Source: Candidatus Pseudomonas phytovorans (lineage in GTDB: Bacteria; Pseudomonadota; Gammaproteobacteria; Pseudomonadales; Pseudomonadaceae). Taken from it: DNA of 64,000 bases. How positions within the stretch are numbered: position 1 is the first letter of the stretch; the number at the start of each line of letters is the position of its first letter. The stretch covers positions 2,144,001 to 2,208,000 of the forward strand of contig CP119325.1 of the NCBI GenBank assembly GCA_029202525.1, written 5' to 3'. Positions 27,046 through 35,298 of the stretch are shown piece after piece. Under the pieces are notes generated by a model. It was not told the origin of the DNA and made no database searches. It saw nothing but the letters and a program-made list of their open reading frames with translations. The position numbers and the translations under genes are program-made.

Positions 27046-27789
27046 TCAGTAGTCGTCTTTGTCGAACCGCCGCGCCTCACGCTGCAGCTGGTACACAAAG
27101 CTCTCGATCTTGCGCTGTGCCTGCCCGCTCAGGTTATGGAAGCGCACGCCAGCGAAGGTGGTGTTGATGTGCTCTTCATAGTGCAGGTGACGCAGTTCGA
27201 CCATGGTGTCCACCAGGCCCAACGGGTTGCCGGACTTGAAACGCTCGTACACCTGGCCCAGTTGCAGGCGGCTTGCTACATCGCCTTCAAATCGCAGTTT
27301 GCAGCCGGTGGCCGAGATATCCAGCAGCTTGCCACGCAAGGCGCCGTTGCCCTTCAGGTGGGTGCCATCGAGGATGATGTCGACCAGTTGCGACAACTTC
27401 AGCGCCGCGCGGAAGGCGTTGCGGCGCTGGTGGTAGGTCATCTCTTGCGGCATGGCACCGCTGTAGCAGCGGTGGCCGTCGACTTCGCTGATCTTCAGCT
27501 CGTGGTCGCACTCCCAGGCGATGCGCACGCCATCGTGAAAGCCTTCAACGCGGAAGTGCTCGCCGTTTTCGATGAATTTCTCACCGTCGCGCGGGATCAT
27601 TTCGTCCAGTGCCAAGGTGTTGCTTTCACGGTCCACATGCACCACGTAGCTCTGGAAGCGCTGGCTGCGGTCATGGAAGGTGATGATCAGGGGGTCGTGG
27701 CTTTCCTGCAGTTGCCGCAAGTTGGCCGCAATTTCCAAGGGGGTGTTCAGCACCTTTGGCGGTTGCGGTGCTTCGGTTTCATTGAACAC
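27046..27789 (-). CDS. ycgR: PilZ-domain flagellar brake protein (YcgR-like)
   Basis: A 247-residue cytoplasmic cyclic-di-GMP receptor. A YcgR-N domain (about 10-115) precedes a PilZ domain whose ligand motifs are intact: RRNAFR (RxxxR) and DISATGCKL (D-x-S-x-x-G). With cyclic-di-GMP bound, YcgR proteins slow or bias the motor. It lies next to flgN-flgM-flgA as in other Pseudomonas. It is separated from flgN by 79 bases and may be in the same transcript. Confidence 0.9.
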   Translation of the reverse strand: MFNETEAPQPPKVLNTPLEIAANLRQLQESHDPLIITFHDRSQRFQSYVVHVDRESNTLALDEMIPRDGEKFIENGEHFRVEGFHDGVRIAWECDHELKISEVDGHRCYSGAMPQEMTYHQRRNAFRAALKLSQLVDIILDGTHLKGNGALRGKLLDISATGCKLRFEGDVASRLQLGQVYERFKSGNPLGLVDTMVELRHLHYEEHINTTFAGVRFHNLSGQAQRKIESFVYQLQREARRFDKDDY

Positions 27790-27868
27790 GGCTTATCGTT
27801 CTCCAGGCAAAAGCGACACACGCAAGTAACGGCATTTTGCCAGTATGTTCCGTGCCTTGATAGAAAAA

Positions 27869-28336
27869 TCACACTTGGCTGAGGGCCCGCGGCTTGGCCA
27901 GCGGCGAGGTGCTGCCGCGGCTGTCGTAGAGCGACGGAGAGTCGCCGCCCATGAGGATTCTGATCTGGTTGTTGGTGACGTGTTGCTGCACCTGGATGAT
28001 CCGGCCGTTGGTCTGGTTGACCTGCTGGCAGTCGTCCATCAGCCGCGACAGCATGTCGAGCCGCTGCAACATCGCATCGCCATGGGGCGATTGTGCGGCT
28101 ACCGCCTGCACGCCACTGCGATCGGCACTCAGGCCCAGGCTGCCGAGCAACTGGCTGCGGCGCTGGCCATGCTGCTCGAGCAAGATGATCAGCGACTGCT
28201 TGCGCGCCAGAATCTGTTCCAGCAGCGGCATGTCGCGGCCATGCAGGGCGATCGCTTCTTTTTGCAGAAGGTCGAGCAGTTCCTGCATCGGGGCAATGTC
28301 ATCTTCGATCAGTTGCAGCAAGGTGGTGTCGTGCAT
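27869..28336 (-). CDS. flgN: FlgN, chaperone for hook-filament junction proteins
   Basis: A 155-residue helical cytoplasmic export chaperone for FlgK and FlgL, whose genes lie 12 kb downstream in this window. The N-terminal helices (LQLIEDDIAPMQELLDLLQK) and a long glutamine-rich C-terminal helix (NGRIIQVQQHVTNNQIRILM) fit the family; the last 20 residues look disordered. It is 49 bases downstream of flgM, probably cotranscribed from the sigma-28 promoter before flgM. Confidence 0.9.
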   Translation of the reverse strand: MHDTTLLQLIEDDIAPMQELLDLLQKEAIALHGRDMPLLEQILARKQSLIILLEQHGQRRSQLLGSLGLSADRSGVQAVAAQSPHGDAMLQRLDMLSRLMDDCQQVNQTNGRIIQVQQHVTNNQIRILMGGDSPSLYDSRGSTSPLAKPRALSQV

Positions 28337-28385
28337 GGCTAACTCTTGGCTTTTCTAGCGTCCGTGAAGTCAGCGCGCCGAACGG

Positions 28386-28700
28386 TCAGCGCTGGGCTTC
28401 GAAATCGAGCAGTTTGCTGGCGATCTTGCCGGCATCGACCTGATAGCTACCGTCGGCGATCGCCTGTTTCAACTCGGCCACACGGGCACTGTTGACGACT
28501 GGCTCGTCGCGCAGCTTGTCATTGATCTTCTGCAACTGCTGGGCCTCTTGGCTGAGGTGTACCGCTTCTCCGCTGGCGCTGGTGCCGCTGGCCGCTTCCT
28601 GGCTGGCCGCCGGTTTTTCGGCGCTGCCGGGCGCGGTGTTGCCGCGCACGCCGCCCGTGACGGACGGAGAGTTGTTCAAACGACTGAAGTCGATGGCCAT
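28386..28700 (-). CDS. flgM: FlgM anti-sigma-28 factor
   Basis: A 104-residue anti-FliA factor secreted through the completed hook to release late gene expression. The N-terminal MAIDFSRLNNSPS and the C-terminal FliA-binding region (ARVAELKQAIADGSYQVDAG, then KIASKLLDFE) are typical. The central part is low-complexity, as expected of a protein unfolded in isolation. A near-consensus sigma-28 promoter lies 37 bases upstream, giving feedback of the released sigma factor on its own inhibitor. Confidence 0.93.
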   Translation of the reverse strand: MAIDFSRLNNSPSVTGGVRGNTAPGSAEKPAASQEAASGTSASGEAVHLSQEAQQLQKINDKLRDEPVVNSARVAELKQAIADGSYQVDAGKIASKLLDFEAQR

Positions 28701-28736
28701 GATCAGAAACCTCTGGGTATTTGGACGCTTGCCTTG

Positions 28737-28763
28737 TTTTCGGCCAACCCGAAAGAAACTTTA
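28737..28763 (-). promoter_or_regulatory. Sigma-28 (FliA) promoter of flgMN
   Basis: On the minus strand TAAAGTTT (28763-28756), 11-base spacer, GCCGAAAA (28744-28737). Only one base departs from the enteric consensus TAAAGTTT-N11-GCCGATAA. Confidence 0.85.
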
Positions 28764-28862
28764 GGCACAAATGCATTGCCGCCTGTCAGCAAGCTCGTCA
28801 ACCCGTTCTCTGACACAGTTTAGGAAAAGCGGTTCCTCACTGCCAGCGCAATCTGCAGCTGG

Positions 28863-29615
28863 CTACATGCTCACCTCGACCTGGCCCGGGCCAGTTACCC
28901 TGGCTTTGACTACCCGTTTGGAGTTCAGGTTGCGTACCCGTATCTGTTCGCTCAGGCCGCCCTTGCTCAGGGCCTCGCCTGGCATGCGCACGCTCAGGCT
29001 GCCGCTGCGGGCGATGATCACGACCTGGTCGCCCTTGCGTACCACCTCGGCCTGCTCCAAGTGCTGGGGGGTGAGCACCTGGTCGATTACCGTGGGGCGC
29101 AGCATTTTCATGCCCACTGCCTGGTCCAGTTCGGTCAGAAAACCCTGGCCCAGTGTGCCGACGTCGCGCTCGCGCAGAGCCACGTCGCCTTCGCCCACCG
29201 TGTTGTCGCGCTTGAGTGGGCGGGTGACCACGACCACGTCGCGGAACAGCCGCACCGTGGCCGGGACAAACACCGTCCAGGGCGCCGCGCTGTCGCAGCG
29301 TACCCGTACCGTCACCCGGCCCAGCGGCAGGGCGGGGCTTTCCAGCGACGCGTCCAGCTGCTGGCTGCACAACGGCATGCGCAGGCGCGGGTCCAGCGGG
29401 TTGACCTGGATTTCATAGCGGCCGGCGGTCTGGGTGGTGGCCAGGTAATCTTCGACAGTGAATTCAAGAAACCCTTGGGTGACACCGATAAGCTGTTCAG
29501 GCAAGGTGAGCGCGTCCGCTACCGTGCGCACGCCGGGCGCCAGCAGGCACAGCGTGGCCAGCGAGCCCGTCAGCAGGCGCGTCAATCGTCGGAAAAATGT
29601 CGTTTTCGTATGCAT
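28863..29615 (-). CDS. flgA: FlgA, P-ring assembly chaperone
   Basis: A 250-residue periplasmic chaperone for FlgI P-ring assembly. A signal peptide is evident (charged start, then LLTGSLATLCLLAP, residues about 14-28). The C-terminal SAF-like domain contains VVVTRPLKRDNTVGEGDVAL and the conserved AVGMKMLRP. The ATG at 29615 (MHTKTTFFRRL) gives a proper signal peptide; an upstream TTG at 29663 does not. It is divergent from cheV with 77 bases between. Confidence 0.92.
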   Translation of the reverse strand: MHTKTTFFRRLTRLLTGSLATLCLLAPGVRTVADALTLPEQLIGVTQGFLEFTVEDYLATTQTAGRYEIQVNPLDPRLRMPLCSQQLDASLESPALPLGRVTVRVRCDSAAPWTVFVPATVRLFRDVVVVTRPLKRDNTVGEGDVALRERDVGTLGQGFLTELDQAVGMKMLRPTVIDQVLTPQHLEQAEVVRKGDQVVIIARSGSLSVRMPGEALSKGGLSEQIRVRNLNSKRVVKARVTGPGQVEVSM

Positions 29616-29620
29616 GACGC

Positions 29621-29647
29621 TCAAAAAAGCAAAGCCCGTGCCGACTC
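29621..29647 (+). promoter_or_regulatory. Candidate sigma-28 promoter of cheV
   Basis: TCAAAAAA (29621-29628), 11-base spacer, GCCGACTC (29640-29647). The geometry is identical to the flgM and fliC sites, with a weaker -10. FliA dependence of cheV is known in P. aeruginosa. Confidence 0.55.
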
Positions 29648-29692
29648 GTAACCTGAGTTGCACCGAAAGGCTGAAAGATTAAGGAGTCTGGC

Positions 29693-30622
29693 ATGGCGGG
29701 TGTTATGGATTCGGTCAACCAGCGCACACAGCTGGTGGGGCAGAATCGCCTGGAATTGCTGCTGTTCCGCCTCAATGGCGCACAGCTTTACGGCATCAAC
29801 GTGTTCAAGGTCAGAGAGGTGCTGCAATGCCCTGCGCTGACCCTGCTGCCCAAGGCGCACCCGGTGGTGCGTGGCGTTGCCAACATTCGCGGGGCGACCA
29901 TCCCTATCCTCGACCTGTCGATGGCCACCGGGTTGCAGCCACTGCAGGAAGAAACACGCAACAGCTTCGTGATCATCACCGAGTACAACACCAAGACCCA
30001 GGGCTTCCTGGTGCACTCGGTAGAGCGCATCGTCAACATGAACTGGGAAGAGATCCATCCGCCACCCAAGGGTACCGGCCGTGACCACTACCTGACTGCG
30101 GTCACCCGGGTGGATAACCGCATGGTCGAGATCATCGATGTAGAGAAGGTGCTGGCTGAAGTGTCGCCGTCGTCCGAGTCGGTATCGGCCGGGGTGATCG
30201 ATGCCGAGACCCAGGACAAGGCCGTGCTGATGCGGGTGCTGACGGTCGATGATTCGTCGGTGGCGCGCAAGCAGGTCAGCCGCTGCCTGCAGACAGTGGG
30301 CGTTGAAGTGGTGGCACTCAATGACGGCCGTCAGGCCCTGAACTACCTGCGCCAGCTGGTGGATGAGGGCAAAAAGCCGGAAGAAGAGTTCCTGATGATG
30401 ATCTCGGACATTGAAATGCCGGAAATGGACGGCTATACGCTAACGGCGGAGATCCGCAGCGACCCGCGCATGCAAAAATTGCACATCTGCCTGCATACTT
30501 CGCTCTCCGGGGTGTTCAACCAGGCAATGGTCAAGAAGGTCGGCGCCGATGACTTCCTGGCCAAGTTCAAGCCGGACGACCTGGCCCAGCGGGTGGTCGA
30601 CCGGATCAAGGCAGCGCATTGA
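29693..30622 (+). CDS. cheV: CheV chemotaxis coupling protein
   Basis: A 309-residue fusion of a CheW-like coupling domain (about 15-160; EYNTKTQGFLVHSVERIV) and a receiver domain (about 175-305) with acidic pair TVDDSS, phospho-acceptor Asp in MISDIEMPEMDG and the conserved Lys in DDFLAKFKPDD. It links receptors to CheA and mediates adaptation upon phosphorylation. Start MAGVMDSVNQRTQLVG after AAGGAG. It is followed by cheR after 50 bases. Confidence 0.95.
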   Translation: MAGVMDSVNQRTQLVGQNRLELLLFRLNGAQLYGINVFKVREVLQCPALTLLPKAHPVVRGVANIRGATIPILDLSMATGLQPLQEETRNSFVIITEYNTKTQGFLVHSVERIVNMNWEEIHPPPKGTGRDHYLTAVTRVDNRMVEIIDVEKVLAEVSPSSESVSAGVIDAETQDKAVLMRVLTVDDSSVARKQVSRCLQTVGVEVVALNDGRQALNYLRQLVDEGKKPEEEFLMMISDIEMPEMDGYTLTAEIRSDPRMQKLHICLHTSLSGVFNQAMVKKVGADDFLAKFKPDDLAQRVVDRIKAAH

Positions 30623-30672
30623 AGCAGCCGGGGCAAGCCCCCGGCACCAGTGATTGAAAAGAGGCGGCAGTA

Positions 30673-31500
30673 GTGTCTACGGGTAATTTGGATTTCGAAC
30701 AGTTCCGGGTATTCCTGGAGAAAGCCTGTGGCATCCTGCTGGGCGAGAATAAGCAGTACCTGGTTTCCAGCCGTCTCAACAAGCTGATGGAGCAACAGGG
30801 CATCAAGAGCCTGGGTGAACTGGTGCAGCGCATCCAGGCCCAGCCACGCAGTGGTTTGCGTGAACAGGTGGTCGATGCCATGACCACCAACGAGACCCTG
30901 TGGTTTCGCGATACCTATCCGTTTGAGGTGCTGAAGAACAAGGTGATCCCCGAGTTCATCCGCAACAACCCCGGCCAGCGCCTGCGCATGTGGTCGGCGG
31001 CCTGTTCGTCGGGGCAGGAGCCGTACTCCATCTCGATGGCCATCGACGAGTTCGAGCGCAGCAACCTTGGCCAGCTGAAGATGGGCGCGCAAATCGTTGC
31101 CACCGACCTGTCCGGCACCATGCTGACCAACTGCAAGAACGGCGAGTACGACAGCCTGGCGATTGCCCGCGGTCTGTCGCAGGAGCGCTTGCAGCGCTAC
31201 TTCGACCCCAAGGGGGCGGGGCGCTGGGCGGTCAAGCCGGCGATTCGCAGCCGCGTCGAGTTTCGCTCGTTCAACCTGCTGGACAGCTACGCCAGCCTGG
31301 GAAAATTCGACATCGTGTTCTGCCGCAACGTGCTGATCTACTTCTCGGCGCAGGTGAAGCGCGACATCCTGCTGCGCATTCACAGCACCCTGAAGCCGGG
31401 GGGGTACCTGTTCCTTGGTGCCTCGGAAGCGCTGAACGGTTTGCCGGACCATTACCAGATGGTCCAGTGCAGCCCGGGGATCATCTACCAGGCCAAGTAG
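30673..31500 (+). CDS. cheR: CheR chemoreceptor methyltransferase
   Basis: A 275-residue SAM-dependent protein-glutamate methyltransferase for chemoreceptors. An all-helical N domain (about 1-75) precedes the SAM-binding domain with RMWSAACSSGQEPYSISMA and FCRNVLIYFSAQVKRDIL. It starts with GTG at 30673 (MSTGNLDFEQF), preceded by GAGGCGG. It pairs with CheV as in other Pseudomonas flagellar clusters. It is followed by a 521-base gap containing a large inverted repeat and the flgB control region. Confidence 0.95.
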   Translation: MSTGNLDFEQFRVFLEKACGILLGENKQYLVSSRLNKLMEQQGIKSLGELVQRIQAQPRSGLREQVVDAMTTNETLWFRDTYPFEVLKNKVIPEFIRNNPGQRLRMWSAACSSGQEPYSISMAIDEFERSNLGQLKMGAQIVATDLSGTMLTNCKNGEYDSLAIARGLSQERLQRYFDPKGAGRWAVKPAIRSRVEFRSFNLLDSYASLGKFDIVFCRNVLIYFSAQVKRDILLRIHSTLKPGGYLFLGASEALNGLPDHYQMVQCSPGIIYQAK

Positions 31501-31521
31501 GGCATGTCTTGAGGGGGGCGG

Positions 31522-31791
31522 CGCCTGGGAGATCGAGCGCCGCCCGCGCGGCGCTTCGCGGGGCAAGCCCGCTCCCACATCTGTTGCAACGTGCCGAACC
31601 TGTCAGGCCATGGTTGCCAGCCTTGTTGCCTTGACTTGATTTCTCGGCGGGGGCTGCTGCCGCCCCACCCGTCTCTAGACATGCGCCAAGGCTGACAACG
31701 CCTCTCTCACAGGCATGGCCACGTTGCAACAAATGTGGGAGCGGGCTTGCCCCGCGATGCGCCGCGCGGGCGGCGCTCGATCTCCCAGGCG
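31522..31791. repeat. Large inverted repeat with REP cores
   Basis: Arms of about 72 bases (31522-31593 and 31720-31791) are near-perfect complements. Each holds a REP core (GGGGCAAGCCCGCTCCCACA) plus a shared flank with GCCTGGGAGATCGAGCGCCG. The 126-base centre shows no gene. This exceeds the usual REP pair, because the extra flank is also inverted. Confidence 0.85.
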
Positions 31792-31831
31792 AAACATCTC
31801 TACAGCCAAACCCTGACGTCAATTTTTTGTT

Positions 31832-31895
31832 TTGCCGCTTTTGCCGCCCGGCAATTGCCGCTTTCGCCGCCCAAGGCGGAAGGCCTTTGCCGCTT
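31832..31895 (+). promoter_or_regulatory. Candidate enhancer (UAS) of the flgB operon
   Basis: Three copies of TTGCCGCTT (31832, 31855, 31887). The first two extend to 18-base direct repeats (TTGCCGCTTTTGCCGCCC and TTGCCGCTTTCGCCGCCC, 17/18 identical). A dyad TTGCC-GCCC-GGCAA covers 31841-31854. They sit 63-126 bases before the sigma-54 promoter, the usual range for an enhancer-binding protein such as FleR. Confidence 0.5.
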
Positions 31896-31957
31896 TTCTG
31901 GCATCACCCTGACAGCGCCACGCCACGCAACCCCGTATTTTCGGGCTTTTCATGTGT

Positions 31958-31973
31958 TGGCACAGCCCTTGCT
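31958..31973 (+). promoter_or_regulatory. Sigma-54 promoter of flgBCDE
   Basis: TGGCACAGCCCTTGCT: the -24 GG and -12 GC are correctly spaced, and the match to TGGCACG-N4-TTGCW is close. It lies 49 bases before the flgB ATG. Confidence 0.85.
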
Positions 31974-32021
31974 AAACCTTGTTCAACGATATTCCGGTCA
32001 ACCTCCGAAGGTTTCCCCGAC

Positions 32022-32432
32022 ATGAGCATCAGCTTCGACAAGGCGCTTGGTATCCACGAAAAGGCCATGGGCTTCCGCGCTCAGCGTGCCGAAGTGCTGG
32101 CCAACAACATCGCCAACGCCGACACGCCCAACTACAAGGCGCGTGACATGGACTTTTCTTCGGTGCTGGCCGCCGAAACCAGCAAGCAGCAAAGCGGCCG
32201 CTTCGCCATGGACCGTACCAACAGCCGGCACATCGAAGCCGAAGGCCTGGCCATCGCCGCTGACGACACGCTCAAGTACCGCACGCCGCTGCAGCCCTCG
32301 ATCGACCAGAACACCGTGGACGCGCAGATCGAGCAGTCGAACTACACCGAAAACGCCATTGGCTTCCAGGCCAGCTTCACCTTGCTCAACAGTAAATTCA
32401 AAGGGCTGGTTTCCGCCCTGCGGGGAGAATGA
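32022..32432 (+). CDS. flgB: FlgB, proximal rod protein
   Basis: A 136-residue rod component exported without a signal peptide. The N-terminal flagellar rod signature LANNIANADTPNYKARD (about 27-43) and the C-terminal amphipathic helix FQASFTLLNSKFKGLVSALR are present. First gene of flgBCDE behind a sigma-54 promoter. Its TGA overlaps an upstream in-frame ATG of flgC, though flgC more likely starts two codons on. Confidence 0.95.
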   Translation: MSISFDKALGIHEKAMGFRAQRAEVLANNIANADTPNYKARDMDFSSVLAAETSKQQSGRFAMDRTNSRHIEAEGLAIAADDTLKYRTPLQPSIDQNTVDAQIEQSNYTENAIGFQASFTLLNSKFKGLVSALRGE

Positions 32433-32434
32433 CC

Positions 32435-32878
32435 ATGTCCCTTTCCAGTGTCTTCAACATTGCCGGTAGCGGCATGAGCGCGCAAAACACGCGCCTGAAC
32501 ACCGTGGCGTCCAACATTGCCAACGCCGAGACCGTGTCCTCGAGCATCGACCAGACCTACCGCGCCCGCCACCCGGTGTTCGCCACCACGTTCCAGGATG
32601 CTCAGGCCGGCGGCAGCCAGTCGCTGTTCGAAGACCAGGGCGAAGCAGGGCAGGGCGTGCAGGTAAAAGGCATCGTCGAAGACCAGAGCACCCTCGAAGC
32701 CCGTTACGAGCCAAACCACCCGGCGGCGAACAAGGACGGCTACGTCTACTACCCGAACGTCAATGTGGTCGAGGAGATGGCTGACATGATCTCCGCCAGC
32801 CGTGCGTTCCAGACCAACGCCGAGCTGATGAACACGGCCAAAAGCATGATGCAGAAAGTCCTGACCCTGGGGCAGTGA
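32435..32878 (+). CDS. flgC: FlgC, rod protein
   Basis: A 147-residue proximal rod protein. The conserved TVASNIANAETVSSSID lies near residue 25 and the C-terminal helix ends MMQKVLTLGQ. The ATG at 32435 (MSLSSVFNIAG) is chosen over one at 32429, because GGGGAG ends seven bases before it and would be too close to the other. Confidence 0.95.
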   Translation: MSLSSVFNIAGSGMSAQNTRLNTVASNIANAETVSSSIDQTYRARHPVFATTFQDAQAGGSQSLFEDQGEAGQGVQVKGIVEDQSTLEARYEPNHPAANKDGYVYYPNVNVVEEMADMISASRAFQTNAELMNTAKSMMQKVLTLGQ

Positions 32879-32890
32879 TAGGAAGCCGAT

Positions 32891-33592
32891 ATGACCACTA
32901 CCAATTCCACCTCTGACGTCAGCAGTGCGTACCTGACCTCGCTGCAAAAGCAGACGTCGAAGACCGATAGCAGCACCGGCGCTGCCGGCAGTGCGCTGGG
33001 CAAAGATGCGTTCCTGCAGCTGCTGGTTACCCAGATGAAGAACCAGAACCCGCTCGACCCGCAGGAAAACGGCGAGTTCGTGGCGCAGCTGGCGCAGTTC
33101 AGCAGCCTTGAAAGCATGCAGTCGCTGAATGACTCGGTGACCTATATCGCGGCAGGGTTGCAGTCTTCCCAGGCGCTGCAGGCTTCGTCACTGGTCGGGC
33201 GCAATGTCATCGTCCAGACCGACAAGGCCGTGGTCGACACCAGCAAGGAAATGAAGGGTTCGGTCAACCTCACCTCGTCCAGCACCGCCACCTCGGTGGG
33301 CGTCTACGACAAGGACGACAAGCTGGTACGCACCCTGGACCTGGGAACGCAGAAAGCCGGCAAGATCGACTTCACCTGGGATGGCCTGAACGACGACGGC
33401 GAAGCCGCGGCAGCAGGTACCTATACCTTCAAGGCCACTGCCTCGATCGACGGTACAGCTACGGCCATGACCACCAACCTGCCGGCCTCGGTCACCAGCG
33501 TGACCATGGGCACCAACGGTTCGGAGATGACGCTCAACCTGGCCGGGCTGGGCAGTGTTGCGCTTTCCAAAATCCAAAGCATCGGCATCTAG
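32891..33592 (+). CDS. flgD: FlgD, hook-capping (scaffold) protein
   Basis: A 233-residue hook assembly scaffold. The conserved N-terminal region DAFLQLLVTQMKNQNPLDP (about residues 37-55) and the FlgD Ig/tudor-like core (FTWDGLNDDGEAAAAGTYTF) are clear. It guides hook polymerisation and is then discarded. It begins 12 bases after flgC. Confidence 0.95.
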   Translation: MTTTNSTSDVSSAYLTSLQKQTSKTDSSTGAAGSALGKDAFLQLLVTQMKNQNPLDPQENGEFVAQLAQFSSLESMQSLNDSVTYIAAGLQSSQALQASSLVGRNVIVQTDKAVVDTSKEMKGSVNLTSSSTATSVGVYDKDDKLVRTLDLGTQKAGKIDFTWDGLNDDGEAAAAGTYTFKATASIDGTATAMTTNLPASVTSVTMGTNGSEMTLNLAGLGSVALSKIQSIGI

Positions 33593-33620
33593 GGCCTGAG
33601 CAAAACGACAGGAGTTACAC

Positions 33621-34943
33621 ATGTCTTTCAATATCGGCCTTAGCGGCCTCTATGCTGCAAACAAGGCCCTGAACGTTACCGGCAACAACATTGCCAACGT
33701 TGCCACCACCGGCTTCAAGTCGTCGCGCGCCGAGTTCGCCGACCAGTATTCCAACTCCGTTCGTGGCACCAGTGCCGGCAAGAACGTGGTGGGTACTGGC
33801 GTGAAGACTGCCGCCGTGTCGCAGATGTTCACCCCCGGTAACATCAATGCCTCTGGCCAGGCGCTGGACATGGCCATTGATGGCAACGGCTTCTTCGTGA
33901 TGAACGACAACGGCTCTAAAATCTACACCCGTGCCGGTGCCTTCTACAGCGACAAGGACGGCTACGTAGTGAACTCGTCGGGCTCCAACCTGCAAGGGTA
34001 TGCGGTGGATGCCAACGGCAAGATCATCCAGGGCGTGCTGACCAACCTGCAGATCGACACCTCGAACCTGACGCCCAACCCGACCGGGCGCATCTCCGAG
34101 AACGTCAACCTGAACTCCAGCGCTACTGCGCCGACCGAGACGCCGTTCGACCCCACCCGAACGGACACCTACAACTACACGTTCAACACCGACGTGTACG
34201 ACAGCCAGGGTAACGCCCACCAGTTGAACCAGTATTTCGTCAAGGATGCCGGCAGCAACTCGTGGACCATGTACACCACCGTTGACGGGCGTAACCCTGC
34301 CGACCCGGCCTCCACCACGCCACTGGCCAACAAGCTGCCGTTCAAGTCTGACGGCACCCTGGATACTGCTTCCATGACGGAAGGCCCGGTAACCGGCGGC
34401 ATGACCATCGCGGCCAACAAAACCTTCACCCTTGGCAACTGGATCCCGGCACAGAAAAACGCGGCCGGTGTGTGGAGTGCCAACGGTGCTATTGCCAGCG
34501 CATCCGGGGTAAACCTGGACATGCTCGGCACCACTCAGTACAACGCAGCCAGCGCTACCACCGCCAAGAGCCAGGACGGCTTTGCCACGGGTGAGCTGTC
34601 GGGTTTGACCATTGATGAAAGCGGCAACATGTTCGCCAACTTCACCAACGGCCAGGACAAGGTGATCGGCCAGGTGGCGATCGCCAACTTTGCCAACCTG
34701 CAAGGCCTGACCCCGATTGGCGGCACCAACTGGAAAGAGTCCTACGCCTCCGGCGTACCGGTGATCGGCGCCCCGGACACCGGCACCCTCGGCCAGATCA
34801 CTGGCGGTGCGCTGGAAGACTCGAACGTGGATCTGACCGGCGAACTGGTTAACCTGATCAAGGCGCAGAGCAACTACCAGGCAAACGCCAAGACCATTTC
34901 CACCGAAAGCACCATCATGCAGACCATCATCCAGATGACCTGA
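33621..34943 (+). CDS. flgE: FlgE, flagellar hook protein
   Basis: A 440-residue hook subunit. The N-terminal D0 segment SFNIGLSGLYAANKALNVTG and NNIANVATTGFKSSRAEFAD, plus the C-terminal helix LIKAQSNYQANAKTISTEST, polymerise. The central domain is variable. It is the last gene of the flgBCDE block; a REP pair and a small gene separate it from flgF. Confidence 0.95.
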   Translation: MSFNIGLSGLYAANKALNVTGNNIANVATTGFKSSRAEFADQYSNSVRGTSAGKNVVGTGVKTAAVSQMFTPGNINASGQALDMAIDGNGFFVMNDNGSKIYTRAGAFYSDKDGYVVNSSGSNLQGYAVDANGKIIQGVLTNLQIDTSNLTPNPTGRISENVNLNSSATAPTETPFDPTRTDTYNYTFNTDVYDSQGNAHQLNQYFVKDAGSNSWTMYTTVDGRNPADPASTTPLANKLPFKSDGTLDTASMTEGPVTGGMTIAANKTFTLGNWIPAQKNAAGVWSANGAIASASGVNLDMLGTTQYNAASATTAKSQDGFATGELSGLTIDESGNMFANFTNGQDKVIGQVAIANFANLQGLTPIGGTNWKESYASGVPVIGAPDTGTLGQITGGALEDSNVDLTGELVNLIKAQSNYQANAKTISTESTIMQTIIQMT

Positions 34944-34975
34944 TGGTCGCTTGCTAGTGTGATGTTGTCTGTAAT

Positions 34976-35078
34976 TGGGGCTGCTTTGCAGCCCATCGCC
35001 GGCAAGCCAGCTCCCACAGGAGGTTGCGAACCTTTGTGGGAGCTGGCTTGCCGGCGATGGGGCGCAAAGCGGCCCCAA
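34976..35078. repeat. Long REP-type inverted repeat between flgE and the small secreted-protein gene
   Basis: Arms of about 45 bases (34976-35020 and 35031-35078), nearly perfect, with outer TTGGGGC/GCCCCAA and core CATCGCCGGCAAGCCAGC. The sequence type differs from the GGGAGCGGG REPs elsewhere. It could act as a terminator of flgBCDE. Confidence 0.8.
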
Positions 35079-35098
35079 AATATTGAGGGCTAATGCTC

Positions 35099-35290
35099 AT
35101 GAAGCGGCTATCACTACTGGCGTTGTTCCCCCTCCTGGCCATGGCCTTGCCGCTCTCGGCCGCCCCCGCGCCGTTCTATCAATGGCAAAGCCTGGCCACC
35201 GGCCGTTACATGTGCTCGGCCAGCAACCCGGGCGAAGGCTGGGTGCGCCATGCCGGCCCCTACAACAATGCCGCTTGCCGCACCCACTGA
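35099..35290 (+). CDS. Small secreted/periplasmic protein of unknown function
   Basis: A 63-residue frame with a clear signal peptide: MKRLSLLALFPLLAMALPLSA then cleavage near AAPAP. The mature part of about 40 residues has two cysteines and four aromatics (FYQWQSLATGRYMCSA, then NPGEGWVRHAGPYNNAACR). I do not recognise a family. The ATG at 35099 is better spaced from GAGGGC than the ATG at 35093. It lies alone between flgE and flgF, flanked by a REP repeat and by the flgF enhancer and promoter region, so it is probably an insertion in the flagellar order rather than a motor part. Confidence 0.6.
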   Translation: MKRLSLLALFPLLAMALPLSAAPAPFYQWQSLATGRYMCSASNPGEGWVRHAGPYNNAACRTH

Positions 35291-35298
35291 ACAAGCCC

